Shown here: positions 35,627 through 44,993 of the stretch, piece by piece
Position numbering within the stretch: the stretch's first letter is position 1
How the letters are laid out: every line of letters begins with the position of its first letter
Source: Pseudodesulfovibrio hydrargyri
Lineage (GTDB): Bacteria; Desulfobacterota; Desulfovibrionia; Desulfovibrionales; Desulfovibrionaceae
Direction of reading: 5' to 3'
Length of the DNA: 64,000 nucleotides
Assembly: GCF_001874525.1 (NCBI RefSeq)
Contig: NZ_LKAQ01000004.1
Coordinates: 683,531 to 747,530 of the forward strand
Made by a program: the position numbers and the translations under genes
The notes under the pieces: model-generated
Database searches by the model: none
Seen by the model: the letters and a program-made list of their open reading frames with translations, nothing else
Told to the model about the DNA's origin: nothing

Positions 35627-36472
35627 CTACCTGCCTTGGGCCATGGCCCTGAGGCGCGCGATGCGGTCTTCAATGGGCGGGTGGGTGGCGAACAGGGACG
35701 CGGCCCTCCGCCCGCTGAACGGATTGACGATGAACAGGTTCTCGGTGACCGGGTTGCCCTCAAGCGGCACCCGCTGGGCGGCCGAGTCGAGCTTGGCCAG
35801 GGCGTCGGCCAGGTCGTTCGGGTTGGACAGGCGCGCGCCCGTGGCGTCGGCCAGGTATTCGCGCGACCGGGAAATGGCCATCTGGATCAGGGTGGCGGCG
35901 ATGGGCGCGAGAAAGGCCATGGCCAGCGCGGCCAGGGGGTTGCCGTTCTCTTCGTCGCGAGAGAAGCCGCCGAAGATGGCGGTGAACTGAAGCATGTTGG
36001 CGATGAACACGATGGCCCCGGCCAGCACGGCCGCGATGGTCTGGATGAGGATGTCGCGGTTGACGATGTGGCCGAGTTCGTGGGCCAGCACGCCCTGCAG
36101 CTCGTCGGGGTCCAGGATGTCGACTATCCCGCGCGTGACCGCGACCACGGCGTTTTGCGGATTGCGGCCGGTGGCGAACGCGTTGGGCGCGTCCTGGGGG
36201 ATGAGCACGATGCGCGGCTTGGGGATGCCCGCGGCCTGGGCCATTTCGCCGACCACCCGGTGGATGTGCGGTGCGTCGCCCGGGGACAAGGGCCGCGCCT
36301 TGTACATGCGCAGGACTATCTTGTCCGAATACCAATAGCTGCCCACGTTCATGAGCATGGCGAACCCGAAGGCCAGGAACAATCCGGCGCGTCCGCCCAT
36401 GGCGCCGCCCAGGGCCATCAGCAGGCCGGTGAGCAGGCCCAGAAGCAGCAGGGTTTTGATCTGACTGGTCAT
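35627..36472 (-). CDS. htpX: Membrane protease HtpX
   Basis: Zinc metalloprotease of family M48B that degrades damaged inner-membrane proteins, 281 aa. Two N-terminal membrane segments are at about 7-45 and two more at about 142-190. The zinc site HELGH is at residues 131-135, with the third ligand in SREYLADATGA. The active site faces the cytoplasm in E. coli HtpX. I chose ATG 36472, with GGAGG 11 nt upstream; an upstream TTG (36493) would overlap that site. First gene of a three-gene stress operon with degQ and a methyltransferase. Confidence 0.95.
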   Translation of the reverse strand: MTSQIKTLLLLGLLTGLLMALGGAMGGRAGLFLAFGFAMLMNVGSYWYSDKIVLRMYKARPLSPGDAPHIHRVVGEMAQAAGIPKPRIVLIPQDAPNAFATGRNPQNAVVAVTRGIVDILDPDELQGVLAHELGHIVNRDILIQTIAAVLAGAIVFIANMLQFTAIFGGFSRDEENGNPLAALAMAFLAPIAATLIQMAISRSREYLADATGARLSNPNDLADALAKLDSAAQRVPLEGNPVTENLFIVNPFSGRRAASLFATHPPIEDRIARLRAMAQGR

Positions 36473-36624
36473 ATGATCGATATCCTCCGGCAACGCGCAT
36501 TATCGCGAAACCAGTAGATAGGGATTTGCCCGCAAAGGTCAAGACCCGATGCGCCTCCCTGCCCGCCGCCAAGCGTCGATCCGGCGATTTCCCGTTATAG
36601 TATTGAGAAAAAACACAGATACAG

Positions 36625-36652
36625 TTTGCCCACAGGACGAAATCGTTATAAT
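36625..36652 (+). promoter_or_regulatory. Candidate promoter of the phosphofructokinase gene
   Basis: A perfect TATAAT at 36647-36652, with TTTGCC or TTGCCC 15-16 nt upstream. The start codon is 44 nt downstream of the -10. Confidence 0.55.
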
Positions 36653-36696
36653 ACGTTAGGCCAAAGGACTATTGCTGAATTTGAGAGGTCGAGACA

Positions 36697-38037
36697 ATGA
36701 AAGCATGTAATTTCGAAAGCCCCATACCCAAATCCACCGAGATTTCCACCGTAGGCACGGCCAAGATCGCCAACCCCATCAAGTTCGGCAATTTCGTGGA
36801 GGAGGAGGACGCCGTTCTGGTGGACATCTCCCGCAGGTCCGTGGAGGGCGGACCCAAGAGCCGCAAGAAGCCCGAGCCCATCTATTTCGAATCCGCCGGC
36901 CCCCGCGACAAGGTATACTACGACCCGAGCAAGACCAAATGCGCGGTGGTCACCTGCGGCGGGCTGTGCCCCGGCCTGAACGACGTCATCCGGGCCATCG
37001 TCATGACCGCCTACCATGAATACAGGGTCCCGTCCGTGCTCGGCATCCAGTACGGCCTGGCCGGATTCGTGCCCGAGCAGGGCTACGACGTCGTCGATCT
37101 GACCCCGGACTTCGTCTCGCGCATCCACGAGTTCGGCGGCACGGTGCTGGGCAGCTCGCGCGGGCCCCAGGACCCGGAGGCCATCGTGGACGCGCTGGAA
37201 CGCATGAACGTCTCCATCCTGTTCATGATCGGCGGCGACGGGACCATGCGGGCCGCCTCCACAGTGGTGGCCGAGATCGAAAAGCGCGGGCTGTCCATCT
37301 CCGTGGTCGGCCTGCCCAAGACCATCGACAACGACATCAACTACGTCTCGCCCTCGTTTGGCTTCGACACCTCGGTGGAGACCGCGGCCATGGCCATCAG
37401 GGGGGCGCATGTGGAGGCCACGGGCGCGCCCTGGGGCATCGGCCTGGTCAAGGTCATGGGCCGGGACGCGGGCTTCATCGCGGCCCAGAGTTCCCTGGCC
37501 TGCCAGGAGGTCAATTTCTGCCTCATCCCGGAATCCCCCTTCGACATCCACGGCGAAAACGGCTTCCTGGCCGCCCTGGACGAACGCATGAAGAAGAGCG
37601 GCAACGCGGTCATCGTGGTGGCCGAGGGCGCGGGCCAGGATCTTCTGGAGGATTCGGGCAAGCAGGACGCCTCGGGCAACGTCAAGCTGAGCGACATCGC
37701 CGCCCTGCTGAAGCGGGAGATCCTCGACCATTTCAGGAAACAGGGCATCGAGGCCACGCTCAAATACATCGACCCGAGCTACATCATCCGCTCGGTCCCG
37801 GCCAACGCCAACGACCGCATCTACTGCTCGTTTCTGGGCATCCATGCGGTCCACGCGGGCATGTCCGGCCGCACCGGCCTGGTCATCTCCCGCTGGAACG
37901 GCCGCTACGTGCACATTCCCATGGCTGTGGTCACCCGGGGCAAGAAACGGATCAGCACCTGTTCGAACTACTGGCGGGCCGTGCTCGAATCCACGGGCCA
38001 GCCGTTGACCATGAAAAATGACAAGCAGGAACAATAA
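36697..38037 (+). CDS. pfkA: 6-phosphofructokinase
   Basis: Glycolytic phosphorylation of fructose 6-phosphate, 446 aa, longer than E. coli PfkA because of an N-terminal extension of about 80 residues. Family motifs are TCGGLCPGLNDVIR (nucleotide loop), GGDGT near residue 179 and PKTIDNDI near 207. The glycine in GGDGT argues for ATP, while the lysine in PKTIDND is typical of pyrophosphate-dependent and some atypical ATP enzymes. That mixed pattern is the one known from the long ATP-dependent clade of trypanosomes and plants. ATG 36697 has GAGAGG upstream. It is followed at 104 bp by cydA. Confidence 0.93.
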   Translation: MKACNFESPIPKSTEISTVGTAKIANPIKFGNFVEEEDAVLVDISRRSVEGGPKSRKKPEPIYFESAGPRDKVYYDPSKTKCAVVTCGGLCPGLNDVIRAIVMTAYHEYRVPSVLGIQYGLAGFVPEQGYDVVDLTPDFVSRIHEFGGTVLGSSRGPQDPEAIVDALERMNVSILFMIGGDGTMRAASTVVAEIEKRGLSISVVGLPKTIDNDINYVSPSFGFDTSVETAAMAIRGAHVEATGAPWGIGLVKVMGRDAGFIAAQSSLACQEVNFCLIPESPFDIHGENGFLAALDERMKKSGNAVIVVAEGAGQDLLEDSGKQDASGNVKLSDIAALLKREILDHFRKQGIEATLKYIDPSYIIRSVPANANDRIYCSFLGIHAVHAGMSGRTGLVISRWNGRYVHIPMAVVTRGKKRISTCSNYWRAVLESTGQPLTMKNDKQEQ

Positions 38038-38140
38038 TTATTCTTGATTTGTTCGCAAACCGGATATATGCATCTCTGAATGTTGAGCATTTTTTTATCG
38101 GTATGAGGTATGTCAAAGCAATATCCACAAGGGGGTTTGT

Positions 38141-39454
38141 ATGGATGTGCTGATGCTTTCCCGGCTGCAATTCGCCGCAGCCACCATGTTCCACTTCATT
38201 TTCGTGCCGTTGACGCTGGGGCTGTCCGTCCTCATCGCGTGCATGGAAACGGCCTACGTACGCACCGGCAACGAGGTGTACAAAAAAATGGCCAAGTTCT
38301 GGGGGAAACTGTTCCTGGTGAACTTCGCGCTCGGCGTGGTCACCGGCATCACCCTGGAGTTCCAGTTCGGCACCAACTGGTCCCGGTACTCCATGTACGT
38401 GGGCGACATCTTCGGCTCGCTCCTGGCCATCGAGGCCACGGCGGCCTTCTTCCTTGAATCCACCTTCATCGGCGTCTGGCACTTCGGCTGGGACAAGCTC
38501 TCGCCCAAGGCCCACGCCATCACCGCCTGGCTGGTGGCCGGAGCCTCCAACCTGTCGGCCATCTGGATTCTCATCGCCAACGGGTTCATGCAGAATCCCG
38601 TGGGCTACGTCCTGCGCAACGGCCGGGCCGAGCTGACCGACTTCTGGGCGGTCATCACCAACAAGTACGCCTGGCTCGAATTCTTCCACGTGGTTCCGGC
38701 CTCCCTGCTCCTGGCGGGGTTCTTCATCGTCGGCATCTCCGCGTGGCACCTGCTGCGCAAGAACAACACCGAATTCTTCCAGAAATCCTTCAACCTGGGC
38801 ATCTCCGTGGCCCTGGTCTTCGCCCTGTTCACCGCGGCCGAGGGCCACATCCACGGCAACAACCTGTCCGACACCCAGCCCGCCAAGCTGGCGGCCATGG
38901 AATCCCACTGGGAGACCCAGAAAAACGCGCCCATGTATCTCCTGCTCATTCCGGGCGAGGACGGCAACGTGCTCGAGGCCCTGCCCCTGCCCGGCGTGCT
39001 GAGCTTTTTGGCCTACAACGACTTCAACGCCGAAGTGAAGGGGTTGAGCGACTTCCCCAAGGAAGACCGGCCCCCCGTGGTCCTGTCCTTCCTCTCCTTC
39101 AGGCTGATGGTCGGCCTGGGCACCCTGTTCATCCTGTTGGCCGGGTTCGGATTCCTGGTGCGCAACAAGGTGGACCAATATCCCCGCCTCCTCAAGGCGC
39201 TGCCCTTCTGTATCCCGCTGCCCTACTTCGCGTTGTGGGCGGGCTGGACGCTGACCGAAGTCGGCCGCCAGCCGTGGATCGTCTACGGGCTCATGCGCAC
39301 CTCGGACGCGGTCTCCCCGGTGGGAGCCGGCGAGGTGGGCTTCACCCTGGTGCTCATGACCCTGCTCTACGCCCTGCTCGGCGCCGTCGGCATCTGGCTG
39401 ATGGTCAAGCTGGCCAAGAAGGGTCCCGAGGACAATACGCCCATCCAGGCCTAA
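38141..39454 (+). CDS. cydA: Cytochrome bd quinol oxidase subunit I
   Basis: Heme-bearing subunit of the bd-type terminal oxidase, which reduces oxygen with quinol and helps anaerobes survive air. The 437-aa protein is in the inner membrane with about nine segments. The opening LSRLQFAAATMFHFIFVP carries the heme ligand H18, and the conserved ITLEFQFGTNW, AFFLESTFIG and GWTLTEVGRQPW are present. The quinol-binding loop is short. GGGGG lies 7 nt before ATG 38141. The leader contains the small palindrome TTTG-TTCG-CAAA (38048-38059), a possible redox-regulator site, overlapping a TTGATT/TATATG promoter-like pair. Confidence 0.97.
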   Translation: MDVLMLSRLQFAAATMFHFIFVPLTLGLSVLIACMETAYVRTGNEVYKKMAKFWGKLFLVNFALGVVTGITLEFQFGTNWSRYSMYVGDIFGSLLAIEATAAFFLESTFIGVWHFGWDKLSPKAHAITAWLVAGASNLSAIWILIANGFMQNPVGYVLRNGRAELTDFWAVITNKYAWLEFFHVVPASLLLAGFFIVGISAWHLLRKNNTEFFQKSFNLGISVALVFALFTAAEGHIHGNNLSDTQPAKLAAMESHWETQKNAPMYLLLIPGEDGNVLEALPLPGVLSFLAYNDFNAEVKGLSDFPKEDRPPVVLSFLSFRLMVGLGTLFILLAGFGFLVRNKVDQYPRLLKALPFCIPLPYFALWAGWTLTEVGRQPWIVYGLMRTSDAVSPVGAGEVGFTLVLMTLLYALLGAVGIWLMVKLAKKGPEDNTPIQA

Positions 39455-39479
39455 TCCCAGCGAATAAAGGAGAAAATCT

Positions 39480-40529
39480 ATGACTACTTTGATGGAAACC
39501 GGTTCGCTGCACTACTACCTGGCGATGATCTGGTTCATCCTCTGGGGCGTGCTCTGGGCCGTCTACTTCATCCTCGACGGCTTCGACCTGGGCGTGGGCA
39601 CCCTGCTGCCCTTCCTGGCCCGGTCCGAGACCGACAAACGGGCCCTGCTCAATTCCACCGGTCCCTTCTGGGACGGCAACGAAGTCTGGCTCATCGCGGC
39701 CGGCGGCGTGACTTTCGCCGCCTTCCCCTACGCCTACGCGCAGATGTTCAGCGGGTTGTACCTGGCGCTCATGCTGCTTCTGTTCACCCTGATCGTGCGC
39801 GGCGTGTCCTTCGAGTTCCGCTCCAAGGTGGAGAGCCCGGGCTGGAGAAAGGCCTGGGACACCGCCCACGCGGTCTGCTCCTTCCTGCCCGCCCTGCTGC
39901 TCGGCGTGGCCTTCGGCAACATCTTCCAGGGCATCCCGCTCGACGAGACCGGGTTCTCCCAGGCCGGGCTGTTCGGCCTGCTCAACCCGTACGGCATTGC
40001 GGGCGGCATCCTGTTCGTGACCATCTTCATGATGCACGGGGCACTGTGGCTGTGCATCCGGACCACCGGCGAGCTCAAGGCGCGGGCCGAGTCCGTGGCC
40101 ACCAAGCTGTGGCCCGGCGTGGTCGTCCTGACCGTGCTGTTTTTGGCCTACACGGCCATGTCCACGCAGCTGTTCGCCAACTACCTGGTCTACCCGGTGC
40201 TGTTCGTCATCCTGCTGCTGCCCGTGGCCGGGCTGGTGCTCATGCGCACCTACCTCGGCGCCGGCAAGTACTGGATGGCCTGGGCCTCCAGCGGCCTGTA
40301 CATCGGCGGCACGGCCCTGTTCGGCGTGGTCGGCATCTTCCCGGCGATCATCCCGTCCAGCCCGAATCCGGCCAACAGCCTGACCATCATGAACTCGGCG
40401 TCGAGCCCCCTGACGCTGGAGATCATGCTCGTGGTGGCCGTGATCTTCGTGCCCCTGGTCATCGGCTACCAGTCCTGGGTCTACAAGCGGTTCGCCACGG
40501 CCATCACCGAGGACGACCTGCAGTACTAG
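39480..40529 (+). CDS. cydB: Cytochrome bd quinol oxidase subunit II
   Basis: Second core subunit of the bd oxidase, 349 aa with about eight or nine membrane segments. Typical stretches are VYFILDGFDLGVGTLLPF near the N-terminus and GPFWDGNEVWLIAAGG near residue 60. It starts 25 bp after cydA with AAAGGAG. No cydX-like small gene is visible between cydB and the terminator, and no cydCD genes lie in this window. Confidence 0.97.
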   Translation: MTTLMETGSLHYYLAMIWFILWGVLWAVYFILDGFDLGVGTLLPFLARSETDKRALLNSTGPFWDGNEVWLIAAGGVTFAAFPYAYAQMFSGLYLALMLLLFTLIVRGVSFEFRSKVESPGWRKAWDTAHAVCSFLPALLLGVAFGNIFQGIPLDETGFSQAGLFGLLNPYGIAGGILFVTIFMMHGALWLCIRTTGELKARAESVATKLWPGVVVLTVLFLAYTAMSTQLFANYLVYPVLFVILLLPVAGLVLMRTYLGAGKYWMAWASSGLYIGGTALFGVVGIFPAIIPSSPNPANSLTIMNSASSPLTLEIMLVVAVIFVPLVIGYQSWVYKRFATAITEDDLQY

Positions 40530-40556
40530 GGAGGAACTTCCCTGAAGCGAAAGACC

Positions 40557-40592
40557 GCCCGGTCCGGCAATCCGCCGGGCCGGGCTTTTTTT
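40557..40592 (+). terminator. Intrinsic terminator of cydAB
   Basis: GCCCGGTCCGGC-AATCC-GCCGGGCCGGGC, 12 bp with one G-T pair, followed by seven T. Confidence 0.93.
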
Positions 40593-40903
40593 CGCCCTTT
40601 TGCCCGAAAAACCGTTCCGGGCACGGTTTCCCCCTGCCGCAGGCCCTCGCAAAGGGCGCAAAACGAAAATCCGGGCAAAAGAGAGCCCAAACGGACCGCC
40701 CGGCAACCCCCGCCGCGTCTGGCTTCCGGCCGCCGGGTCCCCTTTCTATCTTTTTACAACCCACGGCGGTTCTGCTAGGTTGCACCATTCTTTGCACAAC
40801 CTCTTAGGGCATTGCGGTCGGCCCCGCGTGAGCGCCACCGGGCAATGCTTTCATATAATTCGTTATCCGGCGATCCGTCGCCGTTTTTCAAGGAAGGATT
40901 TCG
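40593..40903 (+). promoter_or_regulatory. Upstream region of the TRAP genes
   Basis: No gene is seen here. A perfect TATAAT is at 40854-40859, 45 nt before dctQ, but without a clear -35. Further up, TTGCAC followed six bases later by TTGCA (about 40781-40797) is a poor sigma-54-like match. Neither is firm. Confidence 0.3.
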
Positions 40904-41470
40904 ATGGCGATTCTGCTCGGCTTGGTGCGAAGCGTCGACCGGCTCAACGAATGGGTCGGCAAACTGGCGGGATACTTATCCCTGCTCATGGTCGTGGTGG
41001 TGACCGGGGACGTGATCATGCGATACGCGTTCAATACCACCTTTCTGGCGGTCCAGGAACTGGAATGGCACCTGTTCGGGGCCATGTTCCTGCTCGGCGC
41101 GGGCTATACCCTGCTCAAGGACGAACACGTGCGCGTGGACGTCGTCTACCAGCGCCTCAGCCGCAAGACCCGGGCCTGGATCAATTTTCTCGGCGTGCTC
41201 TTCTTCCTGCTGCCCGGCTGCTTCCTGGTCCTGGACACCTCGTGGAAGTTCTTCAGCATGTCCCTGGCCATCCACGAGGGATCGGGCGACCCCGGCGGGC
41301 TCCCGGCCAGGTACGTGCTCAAGTTCTTCATCATCATCGGCTTCGCCCTGGTCGCCTTGCAGGGCGTGTCCATGGGCGTCAAGGCCTTCCTGGAGATCCT
41401 CGGCAGGCCGTACGAACCGGCCCCCGGGACCACGGAAGAGGCCGCACCGGCCAAAGGGGAGGGTGCCTAG
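40904..41470 (+). CDS. dctQ: TRAP transporter small permease (DctQ)
   Basis: Small four-helix membrane subunit of a tripartite ATP-independent periplasmic transporter, 188 aa. Conserved landmarks are DVIMRYAFNTTFLAVQELEWHLFG and LKDEHVRVDVVY. ATG 40904 follows AAGGAAGG. It is joined directly to dctM: the stop codon is followed at once by ATG. The matching substrate-binding protein gene is not here but probably at 46629-47774 on the other strand. Confidence 0.93.
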   Translation: MAILLGLVRSVDRLNEWVGKLAGYLSLLMVVVVTGDVIMRYAFNTTFLAVQELEWHLFGAMFLLGAGYTLLKDEHVRVDVVYQRLSRKTRAWINFLGVLFFLLPGCFLVLDTSWKFFSMSLAIHEGSGDPGGLPARYVLKFFIIIGFALVALQGVSMGVKAFLEILGRPYEPAPGTTEEAAPAKGEGA

Positions 41471-42793
41471 ATGATGGAAGCGCTCCCCCTGATCATGTTC
41501 GGGGTCCTGACCCTGCTCCTGATGGTCGGCTTTCCCGTGGCCTTCACCCTGCTCGGCACCTCCCTGGTCTTCGGGATCATCGGTTTCGGCTGGGACTTCT
41601 TCAACCTGCTGCCCATGCGCATCTGGGGCACCATGACCAACCAGACCCTGCTGGCCGTGCCCCTGTTCATCTTCATGGGGGTCATGCTCGAACGCTCGGG
41701 GCTGGCCGAGGATCTGCTTGAGACCATGGCCCTGCTCTTCGGGCGCATGTGCGGCGGCCTGGCCGTGTCCGTGGTCATCGTGGGCATGCTGCTCGGCGCG
41801 TCCACCGGTATCGTCGGGGCCACCGTGGTGACCATGGGGCTCATCTCCCTGCCGACCATGCTGCGGCGCGGCTACCAGACCGAGCTGGCCACGGGCGTGA
41901 TCTCGGCCTCGGGCACGCTCGGGCAGATCATCCCGCCGTCCATCGTCCTCGTGCTGCTGGGCGACATCATCGGCGTGTCCGTGGGCGACCTGTTCATGGG
42001 CGCGGTCATCCCGGGCATGCTCCTGGTCGGCCTGTACTGCGTCTACATCATCATCTATTCGCACTTCAACAAGGCCTGCGCCCCGACCATCCCGGACGAG
42101 GAATGGAACGAGATCCTGGCCGCCGGGCTGTGGAGGCGGGTCTTCAAGGCCCTGGTGCCGCCGCTGCTGCTGATGACCTGCGTGCTCGGCTCCATCTTCG
42201 CGGGCGTGGCCTCGCCCACCGAGGCGGCGGCCGTGGGCGCGGCCGGCGCGGTCGTCCTGTCCATGGTCAACCGCCGGTTCACCTTTGGACGGCTGCGCGA
42301 GACCATGATGACCACCACGGTGCTGACATCCATGGTCTTCATCATCCTGGTGGGCGCGGGCGCGTTCGGCCTGGTCTTCCGTGGTCTGGGCGGCGACCAC
42401 GTCATCCGCGACTACATCACCCACCTGGCCTTCGGGAAATGGACCGTGATGCTCATCGTCATGACGATCATCTTCGTCATCGGCTTCTTCCTGGACTTCA
42501 TCGAGATCACCTTCATCCACATCCCGGTGCTGGCCCCGATCATGCACGACTTCGGCTTCAACCCCCTGTGGTTCGCCATCCTCTTCGCCATCAACCTGCA
42601 AACCTCGTTCATGACCCCGCCGTTCGGCTTCTCGCTCTTCTTCCTCAAGGGCGTGGCCCCGCCGTACGTGCGCACCGGGCAGATATACAAGGGCATCATC
42701 CCCTTCGTCCTGCTCCAGCTCCTGGGCATGGGACTGGTGATCATCTTCCCGGAACTGGCCACCTGGCTCCCCTCGGTGGTCTTCGGCGAATAA
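41471..42793 (+). CDS. dctM: TRAP transporter large permease (DctM)
   Basis: Large membrane subunit of the TRAP transporter, 440 aa with about twelve segments, driving uptake with a sodium or proton gradient. Conserved stretches are GFPVAFTLLGTSLVFG, MLLGASTGIVGATVVTMG, SASGTLGQIIPPSIVLV and SPTEAAAVGAAGAV. The long loop with FNKACAPTIPDEEW and the size place it with the TRAP group that works with TakP-like binding proteins (2-oxo acids and related carboxylates). ATG 41471 or 41474, after AGGGGAGG. Confidence 0.94.
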   Translation: MMEALPLIMFGVLTLLLMVGFPVAFTLLGTSLVFGIIGFGWDFFNLLPMRIWGTMTNQTLLAVPLFIFMGVMLERSGLAEDLLETMALLFGRMCGGLAVSVVIVGMLLGASTGIVGATVVTMGLISLPTMLRRGYQTELATGVISASGTLGQIIPPSIVLVLLGDIIGVSVGDLFMGAVIPGMLLVGLYCVYIIIYSHFNKACAPTIPDEEWNEILAAGLWRRVFKALVPPLLLMTCVLGSIFAGVASPTEAAAVGAAGAVVLSMVNRRFTFGRLRETMMTTTVLTSMVFIILVGAGAFGLVFRGLGGDHVIRDYITHLAFGKWTVMLIVMTIIFVIGFFLDFIEITFIHIPVLAPIMHDFGFNPLWFAILFAINLQTSFMTPPFGFSLFFLKGVAPPYVRTGQIYKGIIPFVLLQLLGMGLVIIFPELATWLPSVVFGE

Positions 42794-42807
42794 CGCCCCG
42801 GATATTC

Positions 42808-42839
42808 AAGCCCCTGTCCCTTGCGGACAGGGGCTTTTT
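42808..42839 (+). terminator. Intrinsic terminator of dctQM
   Basis: AAGCCCCTGTCC-CTTGC-GGACAGGGGCTT followed by TTT. Confidence 0.92.
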
Positions 42840-42881
42840 CTTCTGGCCGCGACGCCTGCCTATCACGTCATACATCAATAT

Positions 42882-42893
42882 AAACAGCTGTTT
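42882..42893. promoter_or_regulatory. 12-bp palindrome upstream of the biotin gene
   Basis: AAACAGCTGTTT, a perfect palindrome about 100 nt before bioDA, in an AT-rich patch of an otherwise GC-rich spacer. It could be an operator, for example for a biotin repressor, but does not match the BirA consensus I know. Confidence 0.3.
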
Positions 42894-42994
42894 GCATCAA
42901 ACACTTTCAGCCCGGCTTGCCCAAAGCCCCAGGGCGGTGTAAGGTTGCGCCCCTGCGCCGGGAACCGCCTCCCGGCACGAAACCGCCATTTTCC

Positions 42995-44983
42995 ATGAAC
43001 GGATACTTCATCACCGGCACCGACACCGACGTCGGCAAGACCCTGGCCACCGCGGCCCTGCTCCGGGCGCTGCTGGACGCCGGGCGCAATGCCGTGGCGC
43101 TCAAGCCGGTGCAGACGGGCTGCCCTCGGCAAGACGGCCGACTCATGGCCGAAGACCCTGCGGTCTACGCCCGGTTCGCCGGGCCGTACTTCCCGGACGG
43201 CTACCCCGAGGCGTGCTGCCGCAAGTTCGTCCCGGCCTGCTCTCCGCACCTGGCCGCCGAGGCTGCGGGCGAGACGCTCGATCCCGACGACCTCGCCGCC
43301 GGGGTCGAAAGGCTCGCCCACGGCTACGACACCGTGCTGGTGGAGGGCGCGGGCGGCTGCGCCGTACCGCTCGGCAACGGACGGACCATGCTCGACCTGA
43401 TGGCGCGGCTCGACCTGCCGGTCGTCGTGGTCGCGGACAACAAGCTGGGCGCGGTCAACCACGCGCTCATGACCGTGGAGGTCCTGCGCGGGCGCGGCCT
43501 GGACGTGGCCGGGGTGATCATGACCAACGCCACGCCCCCGACCGCAGGAGATGAAGGGTTGCGCCGGGACAACGTCAAGGCCATCGCCGAACTGAGCGGC
43601 GTGCCCATCCTGGCCGACATCCCGCACCTCTCCGGCGCTCCCGTGGACGAGATCACGGCCCACGCGGCCCGGGCCCTGGAATACCTGCCCGGCCCACGGC
43701 CAGTGGACGACGGACTCGATTTCGACCGCGACCACATCTGGCATCCCTACACCTCGGCCCTGGAACCGCTGCCCGTGAACAAGGTCCGCTCGGCCCGTGG
43801 CGCGCGCATCGTCCTGGACGACGGCCGCGAGTTGGTCGACGGCATGGCCTCCTGGTGGTGCGCCATCCACGGCTACGGACGCCCGGAACTCCTGCGTGCC
43901 GCCCGCCACCAGCTGGGCCGCCTGCCCCACGTCATGTTCGGCGGCCTGACCCACGACCCGGCCATCGGCCTGTGCCGTGACCTCCTGGACATGGCCCCGG
44001 ACGGGCTCAACCACGTCTTCCTGGCCGATTCCGGCTCGGTCAGCGTGGAGGCGGCCATCAAGATGGCCCTGCAATACATGCAGGCCAAAGGCGAGACCGG
44101 GCGGACCAGGTTGTTCACCGTGCGCGGCGGCTACCACGGCGACACCTGCGGGGCCATGTCCGTGTGCGACCCGGACAACGGCATGCACCATCTTTTCTCC
44201 GGCCTGCTGCCCAAACAGATTTTCGCGCCCGTGCCGGACTGCCCGTTCCGCGAGCCGTTCGACCCCGAGCGCTTCCGGGAGACGGAACGCATCTTCCGGG
44301 AGCGGCAGGCCGAGATCGCGGCCGTCATCGTGGAGCCCATCGTCCAGGGGGCGGGCGGCATGCGCTTCTACCATCCCGAATACCTGCGCCGGTTGCGCCG
44401 GTTGGCCGACGAACACGGCGTGCTGCTCATCCTGGACGAGATCGCCACCGGGTTCGGCCGCACCGGCAAACTGTTCGCCTGCGAGTGGAGCTCCGTGACG
44501 CCCGACATACTGTGCGTGGGCAAGGCGTTGACCGGCGGAACCATGACCCTGGCCGCCGTCCTGGCCACCAATGATGTGGCCCGGACCATCTCGCAAGACG
44601 GCGGCGTGTTCATGCACGGCCCGACGTTCATGGGCAACCCGCTGGCCTGCGCCGTGGCCCGGGCCAGCCTGGGCATACTCAGAGACACGGACTGGCAAGC
44701 CCGTGTCCGCGCGGTGGAAGGATGGCTTGAGGAAAGTTTCGGCCCGTGCCGCGAACTGCCGGGCGTGGCCGACGTCCGGGTACTCGGGGCCATCGGTGTG
44801 GTCGAGATGGAGAACCCGGTCAACGTGCCGAACCTGCAACGCTTTTTCGTGGACCACGGCGTGTGGCTGCGGCCTTTCGGCAAGCTCATCTACGCCATGC
44901 CGCCGTACATCATCAACCGGGACGAAACGGCCCGCCTGGGCGCGGCCATACACGACGCCATCACGGCCCGCGCCCACCAGTAA
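42995..44983 (+). CDS. bioDA: Fused dethiobiotin synthetase-DAPA aminotransferase (BioD-BioA)
   Basis: Bifunctional biotin-synthesis enzyme, 662 aa. Residues 1 to about 228 are BioD: Walker A GTDTDVGKT at 8-16, then KPVQTGC and VEGAGGCAVPL. Residues about 240-662 are BioA: HIWHPYTSAL at the junction, MASWWCAIHGY, the DE pair in LLILDEIATGFGRTG, and the PLP lysine in CVGKALTGGTMTL near 510. BioA makes 7,8-diaminopelargonate, which BioD converts to dethiobiotin, so the fusion joins consecutive steps and could channel the intermediate. ATG 42995 was chosen by homology; no strong ribosome binding site precedes it. A symporter gene follows 10 bp later. Confidence 0.95.
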   Translation: MNGYFITGTDTDVGKTLATAALLRALLDAGRNAVALKPVQTGCPRQDGRLMAEDPAVYARFAGPYFPDGYPEACCRKFVPACSPHLAAEAAGETLDPDDLAAGVERLAHGYDTVLVEGAGGCAVPLGNGRTMLDLMARLDLPVVVVADNKLGAVNHALMTVEVLRGRGLDVAGVIMTNATPPTAGDEGLRRDNVKAIAELSGVPILADIPHLSGAPVDEITAHAARALEYLPGPRPVDDGLDFDRDHIWHPYTSALEPLPVNKVRSARGARIVLDDGRELVDGMASWWCAIHGYGRPELLRAARHQLGRLPHVMFGGLTHDPAIGLCRDLLDMAPDGLNHVFLADSGSVSVEAAIKMALQYMQAKGETGRTRLFTVRGGYHGDTCGAMSVCDPDNGMHHLFSGLLPKQIFAPVPDCPFREPFDPERFRETERIFRERQAEIAAVIVEPIVQGAGGMRFYHPEYLRRLRRLADEHGVLLILDEIATGFGRTGKLFACEWSSVTPDILCVGKALTGGTMTLAAVLATNDVARTISQDGGVFMHGPTFMGNPLACAVARASLGILRDTDWQARVRAVEGWLEESFGPCRELPGVADVRVLGAIGVVEMENPVNVPNLQRFFVDHGVWLRPFGKLIYAMPPYIINRDETARLGAAIHDAITARAHQ

Positions 44984-44993
44984 GGAGACCGCC

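Noticed and set aside
42882..42893. A definite BirA operator before bioDA
   Set aside because: The palindrome AAACAGCTGTTT is too short and does not match the known BirA half-sites and spacing. It is kept only as a weak candidate.
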